NCBI RefSeq assembly: GCF_028867935.1
Contig: NZ_JAPQNS010000010.1
Location: 186,001 to 250,000 of the forward strand
Source: Flavobacterium sp. SUN052
Lineage (GTDB): Bacteria; Bacteroidota; Bacteroidia; Flavobacteriales; Flavobacteriaceae
Direction: 5' to 3'
Length of the DNA: 64,000 bases
The first letter of the stretch is position 1. The number at the start of each line of letters is the position of its first letter. Of this stretch, positions 51,877 to 60,089 are shown in pieces. The notes below the pieces were generated by a model, which was given only the letters and a program-made list of their open reading frames with translations, was not told the origin of the DNA and made no database searches. The translations under genes were made by a program, and so were the position numbers.

Positions 51877-52879
51877 TCATCGGCATGAACAGCAGTTTCG
51901 GAGACTGGCTCTCCTGACGGTTGCTACCATCTACCTCGTTATTTTGGCAGGTGGTATCGTCAGGGGAACCGGCTCTGGAATGGGCTGCCCCGATTGGCCT
52001 AAATGCTTTGGGCAGTGGGTTCCGCCAACTGATGTGTCGCAACTGCCCCCCAATTACCAGGAAATATACAGTCATCGCGGCTACGGCGATACCCTTTTCA
52101 ACCCGGTCAAAACGTGGATTGAGTACGTTAATCGGCTCTTAGGCGTACTGACGGGTTTCTTTATTTTCCTGACGTTCCTAACTTCCCTTCGCTTTCTAAA
52201 AACAGATAGGGTTATTACAATCCTCAGTTTTTTAGGTTTCCTTCTAGTTGGTTTTCAAGGTTGGCTTGGTGCTAAAGTGGTATCCAACGTGTTAGCTCCG
52301 TGGATAGTGACACTGCATATGTTAGTTGCCATACTTATTGTTGGCGTATTGATCTATGTAGCTGCACGTTCATACGCTGCTGTGGTACCAAGTAATTCCA
52401 CGAAACATCAAGTGCTTATTAACCGTTTTCTGATAATCAGTTCGATTGTTCTGCTGATTCAGATACTCTTAGGAACCCAGGTCCGTGAAGAGGTAGATAG
52501 AGTAGCCAGGAGTTTAGGGGAAGCAGGACGTGACCAATGGGCAACTAATTTGGGGATTAAGTTTGTCATTCATCGCTCATTTTCCTGGGTGGTTGTAATA
52601 ACTCAATTACTCTGGTATTGGCGGTTTCGGCAGCAGGATAAACCCGCAGTATTTACGTCGCTTAGTAATGGCACCGTTATTCTAACTGTATTGCAGATTG
52701 CAACAGGTGTGACCCTTGCCTATTTAGGGATGCCAGCAATTGCGCAGCCTATACACTTGACAATATCAATTGCTACGTTGGGAATACAGTTTGTATTGAT
52801 TTTGTTGATTAATAAAGAGTCTCTGTTTCCCCGTTGGGATGAGAGATTATCGTCAGGGAAGGTTGTTAATACGTTATGA
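51851..52879 (+). CDS. ctaA: Heme A synthase (COX15/CtaA)
   Basis: The 342-residue protein has about eight helices and the CtaA signature: GGIVRGTGSGMGCPDWPKC (about 34-52) with its periplasmic cysteine pair, the loop glutamate in WIEYVNRLLG, WIVTLHMLVA and FVIHRSFSW with heme-binding histidines. It oxidises heme O to heme A, the cofactor of the oxidase just upstream. The start overlaps ctaD by 26 bp and the stop overlaps ctaB by 4 bp, showing tight translational coupling. Confidence 0.94.
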   Translation: MTNSANRIDHRHEQQFRRLALLTVATIYLVILAGGIVRGTGSGMGCPDWPKCFGQWVPPTDVSQLPPNYQEIYSHRGYGDTLFNPVKTWIEYVNRLLGVLTGFFIFLTFLTSLRFLKTDRVITILSFLGFLLVGFQGWLGAKVVSNVLAPWIVTLHMLVAILIVGVLIYVAARSYAAVVPSNSTKHQVLINRFLIISSIVLLIQILLGTQVREEVDRVARSLGEAGRDQWATNLGIKFVIHRSFSWVVVITQLLWYWRFRQQDKPAVFTSLSNGTVILTVLQIATGVTLAYLGMPAIAQPIHLTISIATLGIQFVLILLINKESLFPRWDERLSSGKVVNTL

Positions 52880-53775
52880 TGACGGTAGAGGAAAAAACGG
52901 AATCTGCCCGGACGCGATGGCGGTCTAAAATTAAAGCGTATGTCGAGCTACTAAAGTTGCGACTAGCTGTGATTGTTGGCTTATCGGGTGCACTGGCCTA
53001 TATGCTGGCAACTGAGGGAGCCTATAACATAGCCCTAATCGTGTTGTTCAGCGTTAGTGGATTAATGATTACGGGAGCTGCCAATGCTACGAACCAAGTA
53101 CTAGAGGTTGAACTGGATCGAATGATGAACCGGACAGGAAAACGTCCGTTACCATCAGGTCGGTTAACAAAACGAAGTGCCTTGTATTTCGCAGGAGCAC
53201 TGCTCTTTGTTGGGATTCTGATTCAAACGTTATGGTTCAATCCGTTAACGGCAGCCATTTCATTCATTTCCTATCTGCTATACAGTTTTGCTTACACCCC
53301 TCTGAAACGAGTGGGGCCAATAGCTGTATTTGTTGGGGCAATTCCTGGAGGCTTACCGCCCCTTATTGGCTGCGTAGCTGCGAAAGGAACAATTGACTTA
53401 GAGGCATTGGTACTGTTTGCAGTACAATTTGTTTGGCAGTTTCCCCATTTCTGGGCTATTGCTTGGGTATTGGATGACGATTATAAAAAGGCAGGATTCC
53501 GTCTTTTGCCGCTCGATAATGCAAAATCGTTGAACACAGCTCTGATAGTATTAGTGTTTACATTAGTGCTATTGCCGCTAAGTATTTTGCCTACACAGCT
53601 TGGCTTCACAGGATCAGTATCGGGCTGGGTAGCTAGCATAGCTGGGTTAGGCTTTCTTTACCTGAATCTCCGATTAGTTAAACAGGGGACAGATAAAAAT
53701 GCCTTGCAGTTAATGTTTGGCTCCTTTTTATACCTGCCCATCGTTCAAATTGCTTACGTCTTAGACAAGGTGTAA
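52876..53775 (+). CDS. ctaB: Protoheme IX farnesyltransferase (heme O synthase)
   Basis: The 299-residue UbiA-family prenyltransferase has nine predicted helices and the two aspartate-rich motifs: NATNQVLEVELDRMMNRTGK (about 73-92) and DDDYKKAGFRLLP (about 201-213), plus RTGKRPLPSGR. It attaches a farnesyl group to heme b to give heme O, the substrate for CtaA. Double ATG at 52876/52879; the first overlaps the ctaA stop. The next gene starts 1 bp after its stop. Confidence 0.95.
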   Translation: MMTVEEKTESARTRWRSKIKAYVELLKLRLAVIVGLSGALAYMLATEGAYNIALIVLFSVSGLMITGAANATNQVLEVELDRMMNRTGKRPLPSGRLTKRSALYFAGALLFVGILIQTLWFNPLTAAISFISYLLYSFAYTPLKRVGPIAVFVGAIPGGLPPLIGCVAAKGTIDLEALVLFAVQFVWQFPHFWAIAWVLDDDYKKAGFRLLPLDNAKSLNTALIVLVFTLVLLPLSILPTQLGFTGSVSGWVASIAGLGFLYLNLRLVKQGTDKNALQLMFGSFLYLPIVQIAYVLDKV

Positions 53776-53776
53776 T

Positions 53777-54370
53777 ATGAAAGAGGAATTAGAAAGTGTG
53801 GATTACACTGTTGAAGAGCCTGAGGAAACCCTTTCCATGAACCCTAAAAAGTTCATTATGTGGCTGTTCATAGTAAGTATCATTATGCTCTTTGCAGCTA
53901 TGACAAGCGCATATTTGGTACGTCGTGCAGAAGGTAACTGGCTTGAGTATACCATTCCAGCTGTCTTCTCTTATAGTACTGCGGTCTTGATTTTTAGTAG
54001 TCTCACAATGCAACTTGCGTTATGGAGTGCAAAAAAAGACCGATTTGGACTGATGCGTTTAGCGATAAGCATTACTTTTGTGGCCGGAATGGTATTCCTG
54101 TACATGCAGTTTCAGGGATGGGTGCAGCTGGTTGATCAAAAAGTGTTTTTCGTGGGTAACCCTGCTGGTTCATTTATGTATGTGTTTACGGGTTTGCACG
54201 CTTTTCACTTGATTTCAGGACTTATTGTCCTGTTATTTGCGTTGAAAGCAGCTTTTCAGTTAACCATTCATGCCAAGAGTTTAGATCAGATAGAGATTGC
54301 ATCCACTTACTGGCATTTTCTGGATGTTCTCTGGTTATATTTGTTCGCGTTTTTAATCTATTTCCATTAA
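53777..54370 (+). CDS. ctaE: Cytochrome c oxidase subunit III (first copy)
   Basis: The 197-residue protein is a short CoxC/CyoC-type subunit III with five transmembrane helices and the motif GLHAFHLISGLIVL, matching the family's 'HxxHxxxG' region, and a closing YWHFLDVLWLYLFAFLIYF. Length is typical for five-helix forms. It stabilises subunit I. It lies 1 bp after ctaB. A second, longer subunit III gene follows 38 bp downstream, so one may substitute for the other or both may join the complex. Confidence 0.92.
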   Translation: MKEELESVDYTVEEPEETLSMNPKKFIMWLFIVSIIMLFAAMTSAYLVRRAEGNWLEYTIPAVFSYSTAVLIFSSLTMQLALWSAKKDRFGLMRLAISITFVAGMVFLYMQFQGWVQLVDQKVFFVGNPAGSFMYVFTGLHAFHLISGLIVLLFALKAAFQLTIHAKSLDQIEIASTYWHFLDVLWLYLFAFLIYFH

Positions 54371-54407
54371 TCTGTGGCGCTCACGCGCTAATCTCACTAC
54401 CTTACGC

Positions 54408-55187
54408 ATGGCGACGACAGTAACGACGGAGTCAACCGAACTATTCGACAAAAAGACCTGGATGGGCGGTGTCGAGCCGATGAACGCAAGTTATGGTAAA
54501 CTGATGATGTGGTTTTTCCTCATCTCGGATACCTTCACGTTTTCGGCTTTGCTCGTAACCTATGGCTTGATCCGATTCAGTTTCCCGGCCTACGACCCAG
54601 CAATCCACGGAGTCTTTCAGTTCTCAAATCTCTATTGGCCGATTCCTGAGCAGGTTTATAACTCAGTTCCTTTTCTTCATGGCGTTGATTTGCCACTGGT
54701 ATTCGTGGGGTTGATGACATTTATTCTCATCTTCAGTAGCGTAACCATGGTATTGGCAGTTGAAGCTGGTCATCGTATGGACCGCCCGACAGTTGAAAAA
54801 TACATGCTCTGGACAATTTTGGGTGGTATTGCTTTCTTGAGCTGTCAAGCCTGGGAATGGTCTCACTTTATTCATGGTACAGAAGAAGGCATGCCCATTA
54901 AGGAGTTGATAAGTGGTGAATGGGTAAGTCGCACTGTTTTTGGTGCAAACCTGACCGAAAACCAGTATGGCCCACCTGCATTTGCCGACTTGTTCTTCTT
55001 TATCACAGGATTCCACGGTACACACGTATTTAGCGGGGTTCTGCTGAATATCCTGATTTTCTATCGGACGGCAACGGGCTTGTATCAACGCCGGGGCCAT
55101 TATGAAATGGTGGAAAAAGTAGGTCTCTATTGGCACTTTGTTGACCTGGTTTGGGTGTTTGTTTTTACATTCTTCTACCTAGTTTAA
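54408..55187 (+). CDS. Cytochrome c oxidase subunit III (second copy)
   Basis: The 259-residue homologue also ends in the subunit III signature (FFITGFHGTHVFSGVLLNIL and YWHFVDLVWVFVFTFFYLV). Compared with the first copy it carries about 60 extra residues, partly as a soluble insertion between helices (SNLYWPIPEQVYNSVPFLHGVD and HGTEEGMPIKELISGEWVS). Two subunit III genes in tandem are seen in Bacteroidota oxidase operons. It is 34 bp before the subunit IV gene. Confidence 0.92.
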   Translation: MATTVTTESTELFDKKTWMGGVEPMNASYGKLMMWFFLISDTFTFSALLVTYGLIRFSFPAYDPAIHGVFQFSNLYWPIPEQVYNSVPFLHGVDLPLVFVGLMTFILIFSSVTMVLAVEAGHRMDRPTVEKYMLWTILGGIAFLSCQAWEWSHFIHGTEEGMPIKELISGEWVSRTVFGANLTENQYGPPAFADLFFFITGFHGTHVFSGVLLNILIFYRTATGLYQRRGHYEMVEKVGLYWHFVDLVWVFVFTFFYLV

Positions 55188-55220
55188 TTCTTAGATTTGT
55201 AACCTCAAGGTTTCACTACA

Positions 55221-55547
55221 ATGTCTGATCACAATCATTACGCAGATCATGCCGGTACCGAAGTTGCACCGGCTCAGACCAAAACTATCTGGAAGGTATT
55301 TTACATTTTGGCGGCTATAACAACGCTGGAGTTTATCATTGCCTTTACAATCAAAGCAGGTTACTTCAAGACATCTGTGTTTGTTGGACTGACAATCGTA
55401 AAAGCGTTCTATATCGTTGGCGAGTTTATGCACTTGAAGCATGAAGTAAAAGGTCTGATTTGGGCTATCCTGCTTCCATGTCTATTTGTGTGTTGGTTGC
55501 TGCTTGCCCTCATGCTAGAGGGAGGCTCGATCTTCCAACTTCGGTAA
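55221..55547 (+). CDS. Cytochrome c oxidase subunit IV-family protein
   Basis: The 108-residue protein has three hydrophobic helices and fits the prokaryotic COX4 family, with the motif KAFYIVGEFMHLKHEVKG that recurs in these subunits. The N-terminus is His-rich (HNHYADHAG) and could bind metal. It is a small accessory subunit that stabilises the oxidase. It lies between subunit III and the SCO gene, with 1 bp to the latter. Confidence 0.9.
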   Translation: MSDHNHYADHAGTEVAPAQTKTIWKVFYILAAITTLEFIIAFTIKAGYFKTSVFVGLTIVKAFYIVGEFMHLKHEVKGLIWAILLPCLFVCWLLLALMLEGGSIFQLR

Positions 55548-55548
55548 T

Positions 55549-56259
55549 ATGAAACAAAATATAAAAGCCGGGATCCTGCTGATTGTTCTGCTGGTCCCGG
55601 CTTTGGCATATATACTGCTGAGAGGATTAACGCAGAATCATTACCAATTACGCCGGTACATACCGGTAATCGACTCAACATCGGGTGAGCCAGTAATCGG
55701 TAAGCAGACAAATGATTTTGGCCAGGAGGTAGAGGATACTCTTTTCCGTACGGTGCCGGGGTTTAAATTGACCAATCAGGATGGAGGCATTACGGATAGT
55801 ACAGTAACCAAAGGCAGAATACATGTTGCTGCTTTCTTCTTCACTCGATGTGCTACCATATGTCCCAAGATTTCAAGCGAGTTAACGCGGGTACAGGATA
55901 TTTTCAGGGACAAACAGGAAATTGTTTTCCTTTCATACTCGGTAGATCCAGAACATGACAAACCAGCGCAGTTAAAGCAGTATGCCAAACGGTATAATGC
56001 CATACCTGGCAAGTGGTATTTCTTGACGGGGGATAAAGCGCAGATTTATAATCTCGCTCAGCGAGGTTACTTCTTACCTGTTGTCGATCATGGAGTTAGC
56101 TACGGTAAGCCTGACGAAACTTTTATCCATAGCGAAAAGTTAGTTTTAGTAGACAAGGCAGGCCACATTCGGGGCTTCTACGATGGAACCGACAAGAAGG
56201 ACGTGGATCGGTTAATTCTCGAAATGAGGGTGCTTCTGGACATCTACAAAAAGCAATAA
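55549..56259 (+). CDS. SCO1/SenC copper chaperone
   Basis: The 236-residue protein has an N-terminal membrane anchor (IKAGILLIVLLVPALAYILL) and a thioredoxin-like domain with the copper ligands CATIC (C101, C105) and H194 in ETFIHSEKL. Other SCO motifs are FFFTRC, SYSVDPEHD and FLTGDKAQIYNLA. It delivers copper to the CuA site of subunit II. Its place inside the oxidase operon supports that role. Confidence 0.94.
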   Translation: MKQNIKAGILLIVLLVPALAYILLRGLTQNHYQLRRYIPVIDSTSGEPVIGKQTNDFGQEVEDTLFRTVPGFKLTNQDGGITDSTVTKGRIHVAAFFFTRCATICPKISSELTRVQDIFRDKQEIVFLSYSVDPEHDKPAQLKQYAKRYNAIPGKWYFLTGDKAQIYNLAQRGYFLPVVDHGVSYGKPDETFIHSEKLVLVDKAGHIRGFYDGTDKKDVDRLILEMRVLLDIYKKQ

Positions 56260-56268
56260 TCCATTTTG

Positions 56269-56811
56269 ATGCAAACTGTTCAACTTGCGGAAGAGCGTAA
56301 AGCCAATCGCATCATTAATACACTGTCTATTGTTATACCGGTTGCGGTGGCAATTATGTTGGGTATTCGCCAAAAGTTTGATCTTGGTAGTTGGACCAAT
56401 TCGTTGCCTTTTCTGAACGCAATACTCAACTCAGTGACGTCGGTACTATTATTGCTTGGTTTGTACTTTATAAAGCAAAAGAACATAGCCGCCCACCGGG
56501 TTACAATGTTGAGTGCATTCGCTTTAGGATCTGCTTTTCTGGTTAGCTATATACTCTACCATATTACGCATGAATCAACGCCGTTTGGTGGGCAAGGCTG
56601 GGTTCGGCCTGTTTATTACTTCCTGTTGGTCTCTCATATTGTATTGTCAATTGTAGTGGTATGGTTTGTATTAAGAGCTGTGTACTTCGCCATTTCTGGG
56701 CAAATCGTCCGGCATAAGGCAACGGTGAAATGGGCCTATCCAATTTGGCTCTATGTAAGTATCACGGGCGTTGTCGTTTATTTAATGATTGCACCCTATT
56801 ACAGATTTTAA
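56269..56811 (+). CDS. DUF420 membrane protein
   Basis: The product of about 180 residues has five helices and a DUF420 pattern with conserved histidines (AAHRVTMLSAFALGSAFLVSYILYH, VSHIVLSIVVVWFVL, RHKATVKWAYPIWLYVSITGVVVYL). DUF420 proteins occur beside SCO and oxidase genes; their similarity to CtaM-type assembly factors suggests help in oxidase maturation, but this is inference. A TTG at 56266 in frame is an unlikely alternative start. It lies 9 bp after the SCO gene. Confidence 0.9.
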   Translation: MQTVQLAEERKANRIINTLSIVIPVAVAIMLGIRQKFDLGSWTNSLPFLNAILNSVTSVLLLLGLYFIKQKNIAAHRVTMLSAFALGSAFLVSYILYHITHESTPFGGQGWVRPVYYFLLVSHIVLSIVVVWFVLRAVYFAISGQIVRHKATVKWAYPIWLYVSITGVVVYLMIAPYYRF

Positions 56812-56824
56812 ACCGAATCAGGCA

Positions 56825-57112
56825 ATGAAGATTTGGAAGAAAATATCGCTCTTAATGATAGTGCTGTTTTTTGCGCTATCTCCCGACCTAATGGCGCAGT
56901 GTGCCATGTGTCGAAGTGTAGTTGAGAGTACGGTGAGTAATGGCCGTAGTACAGTTGCTTCTGACTTAAATTTTGGTATCGTTTATTTGCTGGTTGCGCC
57001 ATACCTGATTGTTGCGACGGTAGCTTATTTCTGGTATCGTAACAGCATGAAAGAATATGGCCGACGTCTCGAAATCACAAGCCGTGTTAAGCGGGCTATG
57101 TCCTCAATGTAG
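56825..57112 (+). CDS. Small CxxC membrane protein in the oxidase operon
   Basis: The 95-residue protein has an N-terminal signal or anchor (ISLLMIVLFFALSPDLMAQ) followed at once by CAMCRSVVEST, a CxxC pair exposed to the periplasm, and a second helix (LNFGIVYLLVAPYLIVATVAYFWY). The C-terminus is basic. I do not know a name for it. Position between DUF420 and DUF983 in a copper/heme oxidase operon suggests a role in metal or thiol handling during assembly. Its last 56 bp overlap the DUF983 gene in another frame. Confidence 0.78.
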   Translation: MKIWKKISLLMIVLFFALSPDLMAQCAMCRSVVESTVSNGRSTVASDLNFGIVYLLVAPYLIVATVAYFWYRNSMKEYGRRLEITSRVKRAMSSM

Positions 57113-57434
57113 GAAGGGTAAGATTTTCCGTAAACCCTTCTATTCGCTGACGGGGTTCGATGATATGTATGAACACTGTCCGCACTGTGGACTGCGTTAC
57201 GAAGTTGAGCCGGGCTACTTTATCGGGGCAATGTATGTAAGCTATGCCGTTTCTGGGGGAGTGGCATTAATACTGGGCTTCATGCTGTTTTACTTCTTTG
57301 GTGATCCCGATGGATGGGTTTACGTCTGTGTGATTGCACCGGTGATGCTACTGATTTCACCAGTTAATTTCAGAATTTCTAGAGTAGTCTGGCTACATTA
57401 TGTGGCTGGCATAAAGTATCAAGAGGGGCTTTGA
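57057..57434 (+). CDS. DUF983 membrane protein
   Basis: The 125-residue product has two CxxC pairs (GLCPQCRKGKIF near 14 and EHCPHCGLRYE near 40), expected to bind zinc, then two hydrophobic helices (about 55-80 and 85-105). This is the DUF983 layout. It begins within the preceding gene (56-bp overlap), the largest overlap in the operon, and its stop lies inside the terminator loop. In several phyla DUF983 genes neighbour cytochrome oxidase genes, consistent with this context. Confidence 0.9.
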   Translation: MADVSKSQAVLSGLCPQCRKGKIFRKPFYSLTGFDDMYEHCPHCGLRYEVEPGYFIGAMYVSYAVSGGVALILGFMLFYFFGDPDGWVYVCVIAPVMLLISPVNFRISRVVWLHYVAGIKYQEGL

Positions 57435-57447
57435 GCCCCTTTTTTTA
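57424..57447 (+). terminator. Intrinsic terminator of the respiratory operon
   Basis: A 7-bp stem AGGGGCT / AGCCCCT around loop TTG is followed by seven further T residues. The DUF983 stop codon TGA (57432-57434) lies in the loop and stem, so translation ends within the terminator. It closes the 17-kb act/cta unit. Confidence 0.92.
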
Positions 57448-57556
57448 TGAGGTATGGGCTAGACTGAAAAGCTTTTGAAAAAAAATCTACAAAAAATAGA
57501 AGACTGTGCAACCATAGGGTCTATTATCTGCATCTTCAAATTATAACGCTGATACT

Positions 57557-58144
57557 ATGCTGCGCCTTATACCATTTTTTCAATCAGAAACTCAACTCGT
57601 ACTTGCCCTGAAGCGCTCAGAAAGCCGCGCTCAGAAAGTGGTGTATGAGCGGTATTCAGGAAAAATGATGGCAGTGTGTGTGCGGTATATTGCAAACCGG
57701 AGCGACGCAGAAGAAGTAATGATCGATGGCTTTATGCGGGCATTTGAACGTATTGAGCAGTTTAGGGAAGAGGGGAGCTTTGAAGGTTGGCTCCGGCGAA
57801 TTATGGTAACGGAATCCCTTATGTTTCTGCGAAAAACAAAAGCGTGGCGCCAGGAGATAGCACTTGACGAAGTGACAACAGAACCGGATTACGACTGGGC
57901 TGATGACTCTTTGGAAGTTGATGATCTCCTAAGGCTTGTAGGTCAGTTGCCCGAAGGCTATCGTACTGTTTTCAACTTATATGCTATAGAAGGATATACC
58001 CATCAGGAAATTGCCAGTGAACTGGGAATTTCTGAAGGAACATCAAAATCACAATTAAGCCGGGCAAGACTTTGGCTACAAACGAGTCTGGTAAAATTGG
58101 AACAAGAATATGGACAAGCCAACCGAACATCAGCCATTAGATGA
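57557..58144 (+). CDS. ECF-type RNA polymerase sigma factor
   Basis: The 195-residue protein has sigma region 2 (about 30-95: VVYERYSGKMMAVCVRYIANRSDAEEVMIDGFMRAF, and FEGWLRRIMV) and region 4 (about 130-180: LVGQLPEGYRTVFNLY, YTHQEIASELGISEGTSKSQLSRAR), as in ECF factors of Bacteroidota. Its end overlaps the next gene by 35 bp, a strong sign of coupling with a putative membrane anti-sigma protein. The targets probably include envelope genes, as an outer-membrane protein gene is third in the unit. Confidence 0.94.
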   Translation: MLRLIPFFQSETQLVLALKRSESRAQKVVYERYSGKMMAVCVRYIANRSDAEEVMIDGFMRAFERIEQFREEGSFEGWLRRIMVTESLMFLRKTKAWRQEIALDEVTTEPDYDWADDSLEVDDLLRLVGQLPEGYRTVFNLYAIEGYTHQEIASELGISEGTSKSQLSRARLWLQTSLVKLEQEYGQANRTSAIR

Positions 58145-59003
58145 TTTTTTCCGGCGGAAGATAAACGATGCATCCGTTCAACCAAGCGCTGAAGGATGGA
58201 ATCGTTTGCAGAGTCGATTATCAGAGCAGAAACTTGGGGCGGCTGATAAGCCTGTCCGCCGAATTGGTGCTGTCTGGTATTGGGCTACTTCAGTAGCAGC
58301 AGCCTGTTTATTGATCGTTTATTTTTGGATGAGCCTTGGTCAATCAGCACTCGAAAAAAATACGCATGACGTAGCAACTACAACAAAACCTGGTAAGAAA
58401 ATAGAGCCAAGTCCTGATCGTAGCGAGCCAAATTTAGTAACAGGTGAAACAGAGAAAATTGCTTCTGCTACATCTCCTGTTGAAGAACGTGAACAAAGTG
58501 TTGAATCTTCGAAGACATCAGTTGCAGAACCGATTAAGCAGGGTGAAAACAAAGCTGATAGGTTGACTACAGAACCCAAAGCTGAAATTGAAAAATCTAG
58601 TGCGATTGCTAGAAACATAGAGAAGCAGCCTGAAAAAATATCAGATCAACCAGCACTAGAACGGAATAATGCTACAGCGTCAACGAATGGAGAAGTTACG
58701 GCGAAGGCTACTCAAGCAAGCCCAGAACGTACGCTAATTGTAAGCGTAGCAGAAACCCCCTCCAACCAGATACCAGCAGAAACTGTAGCTACCCAAGACG
58801 GTGCTGTTTCAAGTGCCCAGGAAGCTCCGGTAAAGAACACTCGGATTGCCAACGTATTTCGGCAAATAAAACGCCTTAAAGAGGGTGAAACGTTGGCAGA
58901 AGCAGATGTTAACTCAAACGAGGAAGACGATGACAGTGGCCTTTTTAATCGACTTGTTCGTTCGGCCCGATCTAAAGAGAATCAAGTTAAACAACAGAAA
59001 TAA
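58110..59003 (+). CDS. Putative anti-sigma membrane protein with disordered periplasmic region
   Basis: The 297-residue protein has a cytoplasmic N-terminus (about 1-50: DDFFRRKINDASVQPSAEGWNRLQSRL, a segment common in Bacteroidota anti-sigma-type proteins), one transmembrane helix (AVWYWATSVAAACLLIVYFW, about 51-70) and a long low-complexity stretch rich in Glu, Ser, Thr and Lys up to about 250. It ends in a helical tail (NVFRQIKRLKEGETLAE). The ends overlap with both neighbours (35 bp and 1 bp). The anti-sigma role is inferred from position and topology. Confidence 0.75.
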   Translation: MDKPTEHQPLDDFFRRKINDASVQPSAEGWNRLQSRLSEQKLGAADKPVRRIGAVWYWATSVAAACLLIVYFWMSLGQSALEKNTHDVATTTKPGKKIEPSPDRSEPNLVTGETEKIASATSPVEEREQSVESSKTSVAEPIKQGENKADRLTTEPKAEIEKSSAIARNIEKQPEKISDQPALERNNATASTNGEVTAKATQASPERTLIVSVAETPSNQIPAETVATQDGAVSSAQEAPVKNTRIANVFRQIKRLKEGETLAEADVNSNEEDDDSGLFNRLVRSARSKENQVKQQK

Positions 59004-60046
59004 TGAAACAGACCCTCACATTCACTACAGCGCTACTGCTACTCGCTGCATCGACACTAACGGCAGTAGCCAACACAACTGCTGATTCGCTTATTATTCA
59101 ATTTGCGAACCGCACTAAAATGGTCATTTACGCACCCGACCGGGCGGGGATTCAAAGCTTGTCTAAATATGATCTGAATAAGATTGTTCGCGAAATGGGT
59201 ATGAAATTAGACTCTGTTCCCAATGGGCAAACCTCTATCAGCATCGACACTCAGGATGGTGGGCGCTATTTGCGTGACACTGTATTGATTATCACTCGCG
59301 GTAAAAACGGCGAACGCGGTAAAAACGGCGATGTCCGAATCATTTTCAGGGGTGATGACAAACAAAAGGGAGACACGAATCGCGTAACGAAAGAATACAA
59401 ACTTGAGCGTAACCGAACAAAACGGAACTCACAAAGCGACTGGAGAGTTAAGACAGATTTCCTTTTAGGCTTAAACACACTTGTGTCTCCAACCACTTCA
59501 TCTGCTTATGATCCTAATCGATATGAACTTCGGCCTATCGGCTCCCGTTTTTTTGGAATCAGTTTTGGGCAGCGACCAACGCTCATAAAGGGTAAAACCG
59601 CCCGACTCAGTCTGCACTACGCGTTGGAAGTGAACTGGAACAACTTCATGTTCGATAATAATGTAACAGTGACGCGCGGGGCTAACCGGATTGAGTTTAC
59701 TGATATCTCGCAGCCAATCGAAAAAAGCAAGTTGACGATCACCAATTTGCAAATTCCCGTAGTGCCACGTGTAACATTCTACAATAATGATGGACGCCGA
59801 GTTGCCCACCTCGGTCTTGGCGGCTACGTCGGGTACCGTATCGACAGCTATACAATGATCAAATACGGTAGAAAAGATAAGGTTCGTGATCACGACCAGT
59901 TTTTCCAGAACGATTTGCGATATGGGTTAATGGCTCATCTGGGTATTCTGCGAACAAACTTTTTTATAAAGTATGATATGAACCCCATTTTTCAGAGCAA
60001 CAAGGGGCCAGACGTAAGGGCATTGAGTTTCGGAATCACCTTGTGA
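59003..60046 (+). CDS. Outer-membrane beta-barrel-like protein with collagen-like insert
   Basis: The 347-residue protein has a signal peptide (LTFTTALLLLAASTLTAVA) and an N-terminal soluble region (about 27-105). A short Gly-X-Y segment (GKNGERGKNGDV, about 99-110) is coded by an 18-bp tandem repeat at 59297-59332. After a basic linker, alternating strands (about 150-347) end as RALSFGITL, a terminal pattern of outer-membrane barrels. It is third in a sigma/anti-sigma unit; its start overlaps the preceding stop by 1 bp (TAATG). Function is unknown, with a possible role in signal input or as a target. Confidence 0.75.
   Translation: MKQTLTFTTALLLLAASTLTAVANTTADSLIIQFANRTKMVIYAPDRAGIQSLSKYDLNKIVREMGMKLDSVPNGQTSISIDTQDGGRYLRDTVLIITRGKNGERGKNGDVRIIFRGDDKQKGDTNRVTKEYKLERNRTKRNSQSDWRVKTDFLLGLNTLVSPTTSSAYDPNRYELRPIGSRFFGISFGQRPTLIKGKTARLSLHYALEVNWNNFMFDNNVTVTRGANRIEFTDISQPIEKSKLTITNLQIPVVPRVTFYNNDGRRVAHLGLGGYVGYRIDSYTMIKYGRKDKVRDHDQFFQNDLRYGLMAHLGILRTNFFIKYDMNPIFQSNKGPDVRALSFGITL
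59297..59332 (+). repeat. 18-bp in-frame tandem repeat
   Basis: Two copies of an 18-bp unit (CGCGGTAAAAACGGCGA plus A or T) stand side by side and code for RGKNGE-RGKNGD inside the barrel protein gene. Only the last base differs, so the duplication is recent or prone to slippage; copy-number change would stay in frame. Confidence 0.85.
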
Positions 60047-60089
60047 GAAGACGAATCTTTTTTATAAATAGTTTCTTGTTAAGTTACAT

